From contig NZ_RDBF01000005.1 of assembly GCF_003674095.1 (NCBI RefSeq), forward strand, positions 186,001 to 250,000: 64,000 nt of DNA. The letters are read 5' to 3'. The translations under genes and the position numbers were made by a program. This document shows positions 37,673 to 46,286 of this stretch, piece by piece. The DNA is from Aeromicrobium phragmitis. Lineage in GTDB: Bacteria > Actinomycetota > Actinomycetes > Propionibacteriales > Nocardioidaceae. How positions within the stretch are numbered: the stretch's first letter is position 1; each line of letters begins with the position of its first letter. A model generated the notes under the pieces. That model did no database searches and was not told the origin of the DNA. It was given only the letters and a program-made list of their open reading frames with translations.

Positions 37673-38200
37673 GTGTCCGTGGACTCCGACGACGACCTCG
37701 ATCTGGAACAGGCCAAGCAGCCGGCTTTGCGCGCCGTCTCGTGGATGGCGATCGTCGGTGCTGCGCTGGGGATCGCCGCGGGTCTCCTCGGCGCCACGGT
37801 GTTCACCGCGACGGGTATCACCGGCGCCGATCTGCCGCCGCTGAACGCGACGCCCAGTCCCTCGGCCACCCCGACCCCCACCCCGACCCCCACGCCCACC
37901 GAGACGACTGAGGCCGGAGAGCCCGAACCGCAACTGTTCGCCGAGAGCGACCGCGTGCCGCCGGGCCAGCGCTTCCGGTTGAGCGGCATCCTGCCGTCGG
38001 CCGGGGACGGCACGACGCTGCAGGTGCAGGTACGCGACGGCGACGGCCCGTGGGACGACTTCCCGGTCACGACGCAGGCCGACGCCGAGGGCAAGTTCGA
38101 GACGATCGTCTACACCTCACGGACGGGTGAGCGCGGGTTCCGCATCATCGACCCCGGCTCGGGCGACGCGACCCCCGAAGTCCGGGTCACGATCGGCTGA
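37673..38200 (+). CDS. Membrane-anchored exported protein with Pro/Thr linker
   Basis: The 175-residue protein has a cytoplasmic acidic N-terminus, one membrane helix (residues 22-45, AVSWMAIVGAALGIAAGLLGA), a linker of alternating Pro-Thr (residues 63-78) and a beta-rich external domain (residues about 90-175). The GTG start at 37673 is chosen. Single-pass surface protein of unknown function. Confidence 0.75.
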   Translation: MSVDSDDDLDLEQAKQPALRAVSWMAIVGAALGIAAGLLGATVFTATGITGADLPPLNATPSPSATPTPTPTPTPTETTEAGEPEPQLFAESDRVPPGQRFRLSGILPSAGDGTTLQVQVRDGDGPWDDFPVTTQADAEGKFETIVYTSRTGERGFRIIDPGSGDATPEVRVTIG

Positions 38201-38206
38201 GATCGC

Positions 38207-38725
38207 TCAGATCACCTGGTGCAGCCAGCGCACCGGCGCGCCGTCTCCGGCGTGCCGGAACGGCTCGAGCGCGGCGTCCCACGCCGCTCCGAGCAGTCCG
38301 TCGAGGGCGTCGTCGATGGCGACCTCCCCCAACGCCGCCTTGAGGCGGAACGCCTTGATGCGGTCCTCGGGGATCATGATGTCGCCGTGCACTCCCACGA
38401 CGGCGTGGAAGATGCCCAGCTCGGGCGTGTAGGAGTAGCGGGCGCCTTCACTGCTGGCGGTGGGCTCCTCGGTCACCTCGAAGCGCAGACGCTCCCAGCC
38501 GCGCAGCGCGGAGGCGAGCGCGGCTCCGGTGCCGACGCCGGCCTGCCAGGAGAGTTCGGCGCGATAGGTGCCCGGCTCGGCCGGCTGCGTGGACCAGGTG
38601 AGATCGACGGCGTCGCCGAGCACGTTGGCTGCTGCCCACTCGACGTGCGGACACAGCGCCGACGGCGCAGAATGCACGAAAAGAACACCCCGGGTCGTCG
38701 GGGCGTCACTCGATATCGTCCTCAT
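38207..38725 (-). CDS. DUF3145-family protein
   Basis: The 172-residue protein (MRTISSDAPTTRGVLFVHSA...) matches the actinobacterial DUF3145 family. It has no signal peptide or membrane segment. Family members often sit near acyl-CoA carboxylase or fatty-acid synthesis genes, as here (the carboxyltransferase is 1 kb away). Function unknown. Confidence 0.88.
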   Translation of the reverse strand: MRTISSDAPTTRGVLFVHSAPSALCPHVEWAAANVLGDAVDLTWSTQPAEPGTYRAELSWQAGVGTGAALASALRGWERLRFEVTEEPTASSEGARYSYTPELGIFHAVVGVHGDIMIPEDRIKAFRLKAALGEVAIDDALDGLLGAAWDAALEPFRHAGDGAPVRWLHQVI

Positions 38726-38822
38726 CGCGGTACCTCCCTAGGGTCGCCTTCCCCAGCGTCCTCGGGACCAGTACCACCTTCATTGTGACCTAACGGCCCG
38801 TAAGCGACAAGAGAGGATGCCG

Positions 38823-39128
38823 GTGAGCACCAACATCCAGCAGAACGAGGCCGCCTCGCGGTTCGAGATCCACGTCGACGACGAGCTCGCGGGCTTCGCC
38901 GACTACGAGCGGCGCGGTGACGTGTGGGAGATCCCCTACACGCGCGTCTTCGACCACTTCGGTGGCCGCGGGCTCGGTCACGAACTCGTCGTCGCCACCC
39001 TCACGAGCATCGCCGAGCAAGGGGGTCAGGTTCTTCCGACGTGCCCGTTCGTGCCGCGGGTCATCGCCGACCACCCGGAGTTCATCGACCTGGTGCCCGA
39101 GGATCGCCGCGCCCGTTACGGCTTCTGA
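38823..39128 (+). CDS. Small GNAT-like acetyltransferase (YjdJ type)
   Basis: The 101-residue protein fits the short GCN5-related family: FEIHVDDELAGFADYERRGDVW, then HFGGRGLGHELVVATL with the acetyl-CoA loop, and a C-terminal FVPRVIADHPEF. The GTG at 38823 is preferred to the ATG at 38817 because AGAGG lies at 38811-38815. The 3' end overlaps the convergent HAD gene by 13 bases. Confidence 0.85.
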   Translation: MSTNIQQNEAASRFEIHVDDELAGFADYERRGDVWEIPYTRVFDHFGGRGLGHELVVATLTSIAEQGGQVLPTCPFVPRVIADHPEFIDLVPEDRRARYGF

Positions 39129-39571
39129 ACCAGCTCCTGGCGGGTGTCGTGCACGACCGGGATGCCCGAGTCGCGCCACAGCCGGAGGATGTCGTCGCTG
39201 TCCTCCCACGCCTCGACGGGCTCGAACCCGTCGTCGCGGAGCTGCTCCAGGAGCTCGGCCTTCACGACGACTGCCGGCCGGAAGTCGCTCGCGTAGCGCA
39301 TGTAGAGACCGTCGTGCTCGATGCCGTGGGCGACGAGCCAGTCGAGGGTGAGGTCGCGCCAGATGAACTCGCGCGACGTGACGATCAGGACGGCGTGCCC
39401 GACAGCATGCGCGCGCTGGACGACCTCGACCATGGCAGGTCGAGCCGGGCAGCCGGCCGACGCAGCGTGAAAGGCGTGATAGTCCGGTTCGGCGCCCTCG
39501 ATGAGGTACTCGATCGCACGCGTATCGCACAGCGTGCCGTCGAGATCGATCAGCACTGCGGGTCGCGGCAT
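39116..39571 (-). CDS. HAD-superfamily hydrolase (polynucleotide-kinase-phosphatase-like)
   Basis: The 151-residue protein has HAD motif I (VLIDLDGTLCDTR), motif II (VLIVTSRE), the Lys in VVVKAELL and motif IV (AWEDSDDIL). The size and the TSRxxxxR pattern resemble the 3'-phosphatase half of phage T4 polynucleotide kinase. Nucleotide or nucleic-acid 3'-phosphate is a possible substrate; not proven. Confidence 0.85.
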   Translation of the reverse strand: MPRPAVLIDLDGTLCDTRAIEYLIEGAEPDYHAFHAASAGCPARPAMVEVVQRAHAVGHAVLIVTSREFIWRDLTLDWLVAHGIEHDGLYMRYASDFRPAVVVKAELLEQLRDDGFEPVEAWEDSDDILRLWRDSGIPVVHDTRQELVQKP

Positions 39572-39625
39572 GGGAGCACGGTACCCGACCGCTCCCCCAG
39601 CCTCGACGAGTCAGCGCGCCTCGGA

Positions 39626-41071
39626 CTACGGCGTCGTGCCCCTGAGCTCACGCAGCCAATGACCGATCTCCGCGGCCACCGCGTCCGCGAGCTGCTCCGG
39701 CGTGTCGTCATCGGGCTCGGCGACGAGCTGACGGACGACACCGTTCGCATGAAGGTCCGCCGCGCCGATCTGCTGGCGGCGCGCCAGCTCCTCGGCGTGG
39801 TCGATGTCGCCGTAGACGATCGCGCTCGCGCCTTCGGGAGGCAGCGGCGAGAGCCAACTGTGCTGGGCCGCCACCACGACGTCCGCGGGCAGCAGTGCCA
39901 ACGCCCCGCCCCCCGTCCCCTGGCCGAGGAGCACCGAGACCGTCGGAACGGTCAGCGTCGACATCGTCGCGATGCACCGGGCGATCTCGCCGGCGATGGC
40001 ACCCTCCTCGGCCTCCTTCGACAGTTCGGCGCCGGGGGTGTCGATGATCGAGACCAGCGGGAGGCCGAGCTCCTCGGCCAGCCGCATCCCGCGCCGGGCC
40101 TCGCGGAGAGCGCCCGGCCCCATCGGCGAGGCGGGAGTCTGCTGCGTCCGGTCCTGGCCGACGACGACGCACGGAACGCCGTCGAGTCGGGCGAGCGCCA
40201 CGAGCATCGTCGAGTCCCGCTCGCCCTCGTCCGTGCCCTTCAACCGCAGCGTGGCGTCGCTTCCGCGACGCAGGACGTCGCGGACGCCGGCGCGCCCGGC
40301 GCGACGGGTGCGCGTGACCGAATCCCACACCGCGCCGTTGACGCCGTCGGGCAGGACCCGACGCTCGCGGCTTGAGGACTCGACGGGGTCGAGCAGGATG
40401 CCGAGTGCGCGCTCGACCAGCGCCGGGAGGTCCGCCGAGTCGACGACGGCGTCGATGATGCCGTGCTCGGCGAGGTTCTCGCTCACTTGGACGCCGGACG
40501 GGAACGGGTCGCCGTAGAGCGTCTGGTAGACCTTCGGGCCGAGGAAGCCGACGAGCGCACCCGGCTCGGCGACGGTCACGTGCCCGAGCGAACCCCACGA
40601 GGCGAACACGCCGCCCGTCGTCGGGTGGCGCAGATGCACGAGGTACGGAAGCCCTGCCGCACGGTGGTCCATGATCGCGCGGGAGATGTCGACCATCCGC
40701 ACGAAGGCGGGCGTACCCTCCTGCATGCGCGTGCCGCCGGAGGCGGTGGAGGCGAGCAACGGCAGCCCTTCCGCGGTGGCTCGACGGATCGCCGTCACGA
40801 TGCGGTCGGCCGCGTCGCGGCCGATCGACCCGGCGAGGAATCCGAACTCGTTGACGACGAAGGCCACCGGACGGCCGTGCACGGTGCCTCGGCCGGTCAG
40901 CACCGACTCGTCGACGCCGGTACGTTCGCGGGCTCGCATCAGCTCCTGCTGGTACGTCTCGGAGTAGCCGCTGATGTCGATCGGCTCGTCCCAGCTCTCG
41001 AACGAGCCGGCGTCGAGCACGAGCTCGATCAGCTGACGGGCAGACATCCGCTCTCGCGCGGTCGTGGTCAC
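39626..41071 (-). CDS. Fused AccD/AccA-type acyl-CoA carboxyltransferase
   Basis: The 481-residue protein joins the two crotonase-fold halves of acetyl-CoA carboxyltransferase. The AccD-like half has ASGGTRMQEGTPAFVRM and the AccA-like half has LGQGTGGGALALL with the two oxyanion-hole glycines. The AccD zinc finger is absent. No biotin carboxylase or carrier gene is nearby, so those subunits must come from elsewhere. It overlaps the CoA-transferase gene by 4 bases. Alternatives are a malonate-decarboxylase-like (MdcDE) or other carboxyltransferase role. Confidence 0.85.
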   Translation of the reverse strand: MTTTARERMSARQLIELVLDAGSFESWDEPIDISGYSETYQQELMRARERTGVDESVLTGRGTVHGRPVAFVVNEFGFLAGSIGRDAADRIVTAIRRATAEGLPLLASTASGGTRMQEGTPAFVRMVDISRAIMDHRAAGLPYLVHLRHPTTGGVFASWGSLGHVTVAEPGALVGFLGPKVYQTLYGDPFPSGVQVSENLAEHGIIDAVVDSADLPALVERALGILLDPVESSSRERRVLPDGVNGAVWDSVTRTRRAGRAGVRDVLRRGSDATLRLKGTDEGERDSTMLVALARLDGVPCVVVGQDRTQQTPASPMGPGALREARRGMRLAEELGLPLVSIIDTPGAELSKEAEEGAIAGEIARCIATMSTLTVPTVSVLLGQGTGGGALALLPADVVVAAQHSWLSPLPPEGASAIVYGDIDHAEELARRQQIGAADLHANGVVRQLVAEPDDDTPEQLADAVAAEIGHWLRELRGTTP

Positions 41072-42279
41072 TGGTCGTCCTCCTTCACCCAGGCGCGGAT
41101 GGACGCACCGTGTTCGTCGAGGGTCGGGGGCGCGGCGTGCTCACGGCGGGTGACCTCGGTGCCGTCGGGCCCGAAGAACCGCAGCGGCGGGCCCGGCAGC
41201 GTGAGCCGTCCGAGGGTCGCGTGGTCGACGTCCACCAGCAGGCCCTGGCTGGCGGTCTGGTCCCATGCGTACACCTCGTCCAGCGTGCGGACCTTGCCGG
41301 CCGGGATGCCGACCTCGGCGAGCCGAGCCAGCAGATCGGCCGCGTTCCATGAGGCGAAGGCCTCCTCGACCAACGCAATGGTCTCCTCGCGGCGGGCGAC
41401 CCGTTCGGGGTTGGTCGCGAAGCCCGGGAGCTCGGGGTCGAGGTCGAACGCCGCGCAGAACCGTTGCCAGAGGCTCTCACTGCCGAGGGCGATCTGCACC
41501 GCACCATCGGCGCAACGGAAGAGGCCGTAGGGGGCGATCGAGGCGTGGTGGTTGCCCTGCGCCCGGCCCACTTCGCCCGCGACGGTCCAGCGGGTGCCCT
41601 GGAAGGCGTGGACGCCCACCGTCGCCGCGAGCAGTGAGGTGCGGACGACCTGGCCCTGGCCTGTGCGCTCGCGTTCGTGCAGCGCAGCGAGGACGCCGTA
41701 GGCGCCGTACATGCCCGACAAGAGGTCCGAGATCGGCGTGCCGACCTTCTGCGGGTCGTCGGGACCGGAGCCGGTGAGCGACATCAGTCCGGCTTCGCCC
41801 TGCGCGATCTGGTCGTAGCCCGCCCGGCCGCCTTCGGGACCGTCGTGACCGAAACCGGTGATGGACAGGATCACGAGCCGCGGGTTGCGTTCCTGAAGGG
41901 TGGCGAACCCGAGGCCGAGACGGTCCAGAACGCCCGTGCGGAAGTTCTCGACGAGGACGTCCGCGCGGTCGACGAGTTCGAGCAGGACGTCCCGGTCGGC
42001 GTCGTCCTTGAGGTCGAGGGCGATCGACTGCTTGTTGCGGTTGGCGGAGAGGAAGTACGTCGACTCGCGCTCACCGTCGGTCGGCTCGTGGGTGTGGCCG
42101 TCCTCGCTGGGCCAGCGGAACGGTGGTCCCCAACCGCGGGTGTCGTCACCGCGGCCGGGTGCCTCGACCTTGACGATCCGGGCCCCGAGGTCGCCGAGCA
42201 TCATCGTCGCGTGCGGGCCGGCGAGGGCTCGAGACAGGTCGACGACGAGCAGGTCCGACAGTGGTCCGGTGCTGGTCAT
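41068..42279 (-). CDS. Class III (CaiB/BaiF) CoA-transferase
   Basis: It transfers CoA between carboxylic acids. The 403-residue protein shows the N-terminal LLVVDLSRALAGPHATMMLGD, RIVKVEAPGRGDDTR and the catalytic Asp in GYDQIAQGEAGLM. The ATG at 42279 is preceded by GGGGAG; frames up to 42333 lack a good ribosome binding site. First gene of the pair with the carboxyltransferase and divergent from the FCD regulator. Confidence 0.93.
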   Translation of the reverse strand: MTSTGPLSDLLVVDLSRALAGPHATMMLGDLGARIVKVEAPGRGDDTRGWGPPFRWPSEDGHTHEPTDGERESTYFLSANRNKQSIALDLKDDADRDVLLELVDRADVLVENFRTGVLDRLGLGFATLQERNPRLVILSITGFGHDGPEGGRAGYDQIAQGEAGLMSLTGSGPDDPQKVGTPISDLLSGMYGAYGVLAALHERERTGQGQVVRTSLLAATVGVHAFQGTRWTVAGEVGRAQGNHHASIAPYGLFRCADGAVQIALGSESLWQRFCAAFDLDPELPGFATNPERVARREETIALVEEAFASWNAADLLARLAEVGIPAGKVRTLDEVYAWDQTASQGLLVDVDHATLGRLTLPGPPLRFFGPDGTEVTRREHAAPPTLDEHGASIRAWVKEDDQ

Positions 42280-42343
42280 GGTCACACTCCCCATCGCGGT
42301 TGATCCTTCCCTCCCGTGACTGACGTCACGCAAAGGTTCAGTG

Positions 42344-42358
42344 GCCTATCCAATAGGC
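42344..42358. promoter_or_regulatory. Palindromic operator candidate (FCD regulator)
   Basis: GCCTAT-CCA-ATAGGC is a perfect 6-3-6 inverted repeat in the 110-base divergent gap between the CoA-transferase and the regulator. Confidence 0.5.
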
Positions 42359-42389
42359 AACTGAAGGAGTTGTCAATACACTCCGAGGC

Positions 42390-43091
42390 ATGGCCCCACG
42401 ACATACCCTGCGTCCGGTGCAACGGCCCCGGCTCTACGAGCAGGTGGCCCAGCAGATCTCCGAGTGGATCGACGCGAACGGCCTCGGCTCCGGCGACCGC
42501 TTGCCGCCCGAGCGCGAGCTCGCCGCTCAGCTCGGGGTGAGCCGCGCGACCGTCAGTCAGGCCCTCGTGGCCCTCGAGGTGGTGGGCGTCGTGGTGGTGC
42601 GCCACGGCGACGGCGCGATTCTGAGCGGCGTGGCCGGCACGTCGCGGGTCGTCGAAGCGATCCGCGACCACGCCAAGCGCATCCCCGAGATCATCGATGC
42701 CCGCGATGCTCTCGAGACGAAGCTCGCTTCCCTCGCGGCCGAGCGCCGCACCGACGAGGATCTCGAGCGCATCGAGGAGGCGCTCCGCATCATGGAGGCC
42801 GACATCGAGGCGGGTGGGCGCGGCGACGAGGGCGACGAGCTGTTCCACGGAGCCGTCACCTCGGCGGCGCACTCGGACCTGCTCGCGCGCATGATGGTCG
42901 AGATCGGTGAGCTCATCGCCGAGACGCGCATCGAGTCGCTCGGTCAGCCGGGGCGCCCGCGCGACTCGCTCGCGGCGCACCGGCGCGTGGCCGAGGCGAT
43001 CCGCGAGGGCGACGCAGCTGCGGCAGCGCGGGCCATGCACGCGCACATCGAGCAGGTCAGCGACGTGGCGATCCTCAACGAACGCTCGTGA
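42390..43091 (+). CDS. GntR-family regulator with FCD domain
   Basis: The 233-residue protein has a winged helix (LYEQVAQQISEWIDANGL, LPPERELAAQLGVSRATVSQAL) and an FCD domain (ARDALETKLASLAAER; metal-binding His in DELFHGAV and AHRRVAEAI...HAHIEQVSD). It probably senses an organic acid or acyl-CoA and controls the divergent CoA-transferase operon and the permease gene, whose GTG overlaps its stop (GTGA). Confidence 0.92.
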   Translation: MAPRHTLRPVQRPRLYEQVAQQISEWIDANGLGSGDRLPPERELAAQLGVSRATVSQALVALEVVGVVVVRHGDGAILSGVAGTSRVVEAIRDHAKRIPEIIDARDALETKLASLAAERRTDEDLERIEEALRIMEADIEAGGRGDEGDELFHGAVTSAAHSDLLARMMVEIGELIAETRIESLGQPGRPRDSLAAHRRVAEAIREGDAAAAARAMHAHIEQVSDVAILNERS

Positions 43092-43852
43092 CCCCACTCG
43101 ACCAGCTCATCACCGTCCTCGCTGGTCTCGGGGCCGGGATCGCGACCTCCTCGATCGGGGTGGCGTCGCTCGTGAGCTTCCCGATCCTGCTCGCGCTCGG
43201 GGTCCCACCGGTCGCCGCGAACTCGTCCAACACCGTCGCCCTCGTACCGGCCGGGCTCACCGGGGCGCTGGGCTACCGCCGAGAGCTGATCGGCCGGCTT
43301 CCCCTCGCGATCGCCGTGATGACTCTCAGCGGTGCCGCGGCGGTCGCGGGGGCGCTCCTGCTGTTGCGCCTGCCGCCCGACGTCTTCGCGGCCCTCGTGC
43401 CGTACCTGATCCTGTTCGCGTGCCTGCTCGTGGCGGTGCAACCGAGGATCTCGGCGTGGTTGAAGAGCCGGCGGCCGGAGGGGACCGTCACTGCTCGGAC
43501 CTCCATGACCCCGTCCCTCGCCGGTGGCACCGCGGCGTGCGGCGTTTACGGCGGCTACTTCGGTGCCGGGCAGGGCGTCATGATGATCGCGGTGCTCTCG
43601 CTCGCCCTCGATCTCCCGCTGCCCGTGGTGAGCGCGCTGCGCACCCTCGCCGTGCTGGCGTCGAACATCGTCGCCACCGTGATCTTCGTGTTCATCGCTC
43701 CGCTCGACTGGCACATCGTGGCGCTGCTGGCCTCGGGGTCGATCGTCGGCGGGTACCTCGGGGCGCTCGTCGGACGTAAGCTCCCGACGTCGGTGTTCCG
43801 CGGACTCATCGTCGTCGCGGGCGTCCTGGTCGCCCTCGGCTACTGGCTCTGA
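43088..43852 (+). CDS. TauE/SafE-family anion permease
   Basis: The 254-residue protein has eight membrane helices with the family pattern GAGIATSSIGVASLVSFPIL and GGYFGAGQGVMMIAVL in the two repeats. TauE/SafE proteins move sulfite, sulfoacetate or other organic anions. Translationally coupled to the FCD regulator, so it probably serves the same pathway. Confidence 0.9.
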   Translation: MTPLDQLITVLAGLGAGIATSSIGVASLVSFPILLALGVPPVAANSSNTVALVPAGLTGALGYRRELIGRLPLAIAVMTLSGAAAVAGALLLLRLPPDVFAALVPYLILFACLLVAVQPRISAWLKSRRPEGTVTARTSMTPSLAGGTAACGVYGGYFGAGQGVMMIAVLSLALDLPLPVVSALRTLAVLASNIVATVIFVFIAPLDWHIVALLASGSIVGGYLGALVGRKLPTSVFRGLIVVAGVLVALGYWL

Positions 43853-43892
43853 GCAGGCTGCAGCTGTCGGAGGACGATGCGACGATCGAGAC

Positions 43893-44090
43893 ATGAGCAG
43901 CACCGGCCCCGCGACACCCCGTTACGTCATCACGATGGCCACGCTGATCTTCACGATCGCGTTCCTGGTGATCGGCCTTCCGGCCGGCTATGCCCTCGGC
44001 TGGCCCTGGTACGCCACCGTGCCGGCGTGCCTCGTCGCCGGAGCGATCGTGGGCGCCATCGCCTACAAGGGTTGGAAGTCGAGCCAGTGA
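43893..44090 (+). CDS. Small two-helix membrane protein
   Basis: The 65-residue protein has two hydrophobic helices (residues about 13-34 and 40-58) and ends KGWKSSQ. It overlaps the next gene by GTGA. Unknown function; not similar to anything I recognise. Confidence 0.7.
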   Translation: MSSTGPATPRYVITMATLIFTIAFLVIGLPAGYALGWPWYATVPACLVAGAIVGAIAYKGWKSSQ

Positions 44091-44671
44091 GGCTGGTGGC
44101 CCCGGAGCCGGCGGAGATCCGGCCGTGGCAGCAGGCGCAGAGCATCGCCGAGCTGGCGAGGTTGACAGCCGCGTGGATGCGCGGGGAGCTCGGCCGGCAC
44201 CCGATCGACCGGACCAGAGCGCTCGATCCCGAGTCCGGCGCGATCACCGAGTATCTGCTGCAGATCAACGAACTCGGGCTCATGACCACCGCATCTCAGC
44301 CGGGACTCCGGGTCGATGACACCGCCCTCGTCCAGCGGTCGTTCGTCGAGGGGTACGGCGACGAACGGTTGATTTCGATGCTGGACGCCGCTTTCACGCT
44401 CTCCGGCTTCGTCGTCATCAGCTTTCCTCCCGGCCGGAACGTCACCTGCGACGTTTCCGTCACGGCACGGAACGGGTACGTGACCAGCTGGCTCGGTCGC
44501 CACTACCCCCAGGACGACATCGCGAACTGGTCGTCGAGCGTCAGCCCCGAAGTCGGCGCGATCATCGCTGAGTCGTGGGGTGTGCAGATCTTCGACCCGG
44601 TCTGGGGCCGCAACGACCGGCTGTGGGAGGCAGTGACCACCGTGCTTCGGCACATCGCGGACGCCGCCTGA
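44087..44671 (+). CDS. DUF6919-like protein
   Basis: The 194-residue soluble protein (VRLVAPEPAEIRPWQQAQS start) resembles the DUF6919 family: a segment EYLLQINELGLMTTASQPG and a mixed alpha/beta fold. The GTG at 44087 overlaps the previous stop. Last host gene before the prophage junction. Unknown function. Confidence 0.65.
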   Translation: MRLVAPEPAEIRPWQQAQSIAELARLTAAWMRGELGRHPIDRTRALDPESGAITEYLLQINELGLMTTASQPGLRVDDTALVQRSFVEGYGDERLISMLDAAFTLSGFVVISFPPGRNVTCDVSVTARNGYVTSWLGRHYPQDDIANWSSSVSPEVGAIIAESWGVQIFDPVWGRNDRLWEAVTTVLRHIADAA

Positions 44672-44687
44672 CGAGCGGCCTCACTCG

Positions 44688-44761
44688 TAGGGAGTGCGGG
44701 GCTCGAACCCGCGACCCAAGGATTATGAGTCCTCTGCTCTAACCGGCTGAGCTAACTCCCC
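44688..44761 (-). tRNA. tRNA with CAU anticodon (elongator Met, or Ile2)
   Basis: On the minus strand the cloverleaf is GGGGAGT...ACTCCCT with D-arm AGCTCAG..., anticodon loop CTCATAA and T-arm GCGGGTTCGAGCCCCGC. Pair 1:72 is G-U, an unusual first pair. Discriminator A; CCA not encoded. The integrase stop lies 17 bases from its 5' end, so the gene marks the prophage junction. CAU alone does not separate Met from Ile2 (lysidine-modified). Confidence 0.85.
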
Positions 44762-44777
44762 GTCAGCGAAAACACCA

Positions 44778-45884
44778 TCACGACGCGTCCTCGTGGAGCA
44801 AACGTGGAGCACCGAGCACCGCGAGCACCTCGTCCGAAGGTGGTTCCGCCAGGTGTGCGTAGCGCTGCGTCGTCTGCGCGGACGAGTGACCGAGCAACCG
44901 GCCCACCTCCGCCAACGACACCCCGCCTTGCAGCAACCATGACGCATAAGTATGGCGCAGATCATGGATCCGAACTCGGCCCACCCCTGCCGCTTCGACC
45001 GCCGGCCGCCACACCCGATAGGACCAGTTCGAGTTCCGCAGCGGCATACCCCGCTCGCTCGGCAGAAGCAGCGGGCCCGGACAGCGGCCGTTCGCGTGCT
45101 CCACGCCGCAGTCGTCACGCGGGCGCTCCACGTGGAGCAGCCGCTCGAGCAGGTCCGGCAGCAACGGCGCCTCGCGGGCCGTCTTGTCCTTCGGGTAGGC
45201 CTTCATCTTCGCGATCGCCTCGCTGTACGTCTCCACGATCCGAAGGCGCCGCCGTGCGACGTCCAGACGAGCCAAGTGGGCGCCGGTGACCTCGCCCCAG
45301 CGGGCTCCGGTGTACAGCAGGGTGTCGGCGACGAGCTGGTCGTACTCGGTCGGCAGCTGCGCGCGGATGGCTGAGTACTCCTCGCGCGTGAGGTCCCGCT
45401 CCACGACCGACGGCGCGCCGGGTAGCCGCAGCCGTGCGGCTGGGTTGGAGTCGAGGATCTCGGCGTCGACGGCCGCGGTCAGCGAGGCGGACAGTAGGTG
45501 TACGCAGCGCTTCACCGACTCGGGCCCGAGGCCCTTGGTGCGTAGCTGGGTGGCCCAGGCTTTGACGTCGTGGCGGGTGATCGCGCCGAGCGGCACGTCC
45601 CACCACCTGGGGTCGAGGTGGTTGCGTCGGCGGTGGGTGTCCGCCTTCATCGTGGATTCTTCGACGTCGCGCGCCGGCCACCACACGTCGACCCACTGCC
45701 CCCACGTCTGCTTGCGCGCGTCCGGGTCGCCAGCGAGCCGTCGACGGGCATCGAGCTCGGCGGCGCTGGCAGCGCGTTGCGCCTTCGCCTTGTGCGCGAA
45801 CGTGCCCGCCGATCGCGTCTTGCCGCTGGCGTCGCGGTACGAGCCTCGCCAGCGCCCGGACGGGAGTTTCTCAGCCCACGCCAT
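44778..45884 (-). CDS. int: Phage tyrosine-recombinase integrase
   Basis: It integrates and, with a directionality factor, excises the prophage. The 368-residue protein has an N-terminal arm-binding region (LPSGRWRGSYRDASGKTR), a SAM-like core-binding domain (residues about 60-165) and a catalytic domain with Arg (GARWGEVTG), HxxR (RIHDLRHTYASW), His (LLGHSS) and Tyr (TTQRYAHL). All active-site residues are intact. Its 3' end is 16 bases from the tRNA gene. Confidence 0.95.
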   Translation of the reverse strand: MAWAEKLPSGRWRGSYRDASGKTRSAGTFAHKAKAQRAASAAELDARRRLAGDPDARKQTWGQWVDVWWPARDVEESTMKADTHRRRNHLDPRWWDVPLGAITRHDVKAWATQLRTKGLGPESVKRCVHLLSASLTAAVDAEILDSNPAARLRLPGAPSVVERDLTREEYSAIRAQLPTEYDQLVADTLLYTGARWGEVTGAHLARLDVARRRLRIVETYSEAIAKMKAYPKDKTAREAPLLPDLLERLLHVERPRDDCGVEHANGRCPGPLLLPSERGMPLRNSNWSYRVWRPAVEAAGVGRVRIHDLRHTYASWLLQGGVSLAEVGRLLGHSSAQTTQRYAHLAEPPSDEVLAVLGAPRLLHEDAS

Positions 45885-45887
45885 GGC

Positions 45888-46286
45888 TCATGCACACCAC
45901 GGCTGGGATCGCACAAGCTCGACGATCTGCGCGCCCTGGCTGTCGGTGACCTCGAGGTCGCCGGTCGAGAAGCGCAGCGCGGCGTTCTGTTCGAGGTTCT
46001 GCCCGCCGCCGACGATCGAGCTGCAGAGGTTGCGAGCGCTGTCGATCGCGTCCTCGCGTTGAGCAGCGAGACCAGGAACAATGGCGTCGAGTTCGGCGAC
46101 GAGCTGGTCGCCCTCCTCCGCTGACGGTGAAGGGACGGCGGCTTCCGGGTCGCAGCGCTCTAGGAACTCACCGGTCGTCTCATCGTCGCGCGGCTGGCAC
46201 TCTTCGCCGCCTGCCTCTTTCTCGCCCCCGCACGCCGCGAGCGCGACCACGAGTCCGAAGGCGGCGATGCAGGACATGATCTTCAT
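45888..46286 (-). CDS. Prophage lipoprotein, DUF732-like
   Basis: The 132-residue protein has a signal peptide with lipobox VALAAC (Cys19) and would be lipid-anchored outside the membrane. The C-terminal half matches the DUF732 pattern (ARNLCSSI...A...IVELVRSQPWC) with two Cys likely in a disulfide. Small surface lipoproteins in the lysogeny region can mediate superinfection exclusion; that role is inferred. The start at 46286 has GGAG 8 bases upstream and overlaps the preceding gene by 4 bases. Confidence 0.75.
   Translation of the reverse strand: MKIMSCIAAFGLVVALAACGGEKEAGGEECQPRDDETTGEFLERCDPEAAVPSPSAEEGDQLVAELDAIVPGLAAQREDAIDSARNLCSSIVGGGQNLEQNAALRFSTGDLEVTDSQGAQIVELVRSQPWCA

Noticed and set aside
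37861..37905. Short tandem CCCCAC/CCCGAC repeats
   Set aside because: They encode the Pro-Thr linker of the exported protein.
42318..42330. TGACTGACGTCA motif before the CoA-transferase
   Set aside because: Short and partly palindromic but single; the 6-3-6 palindrome at 42344 is a better operator candidate.
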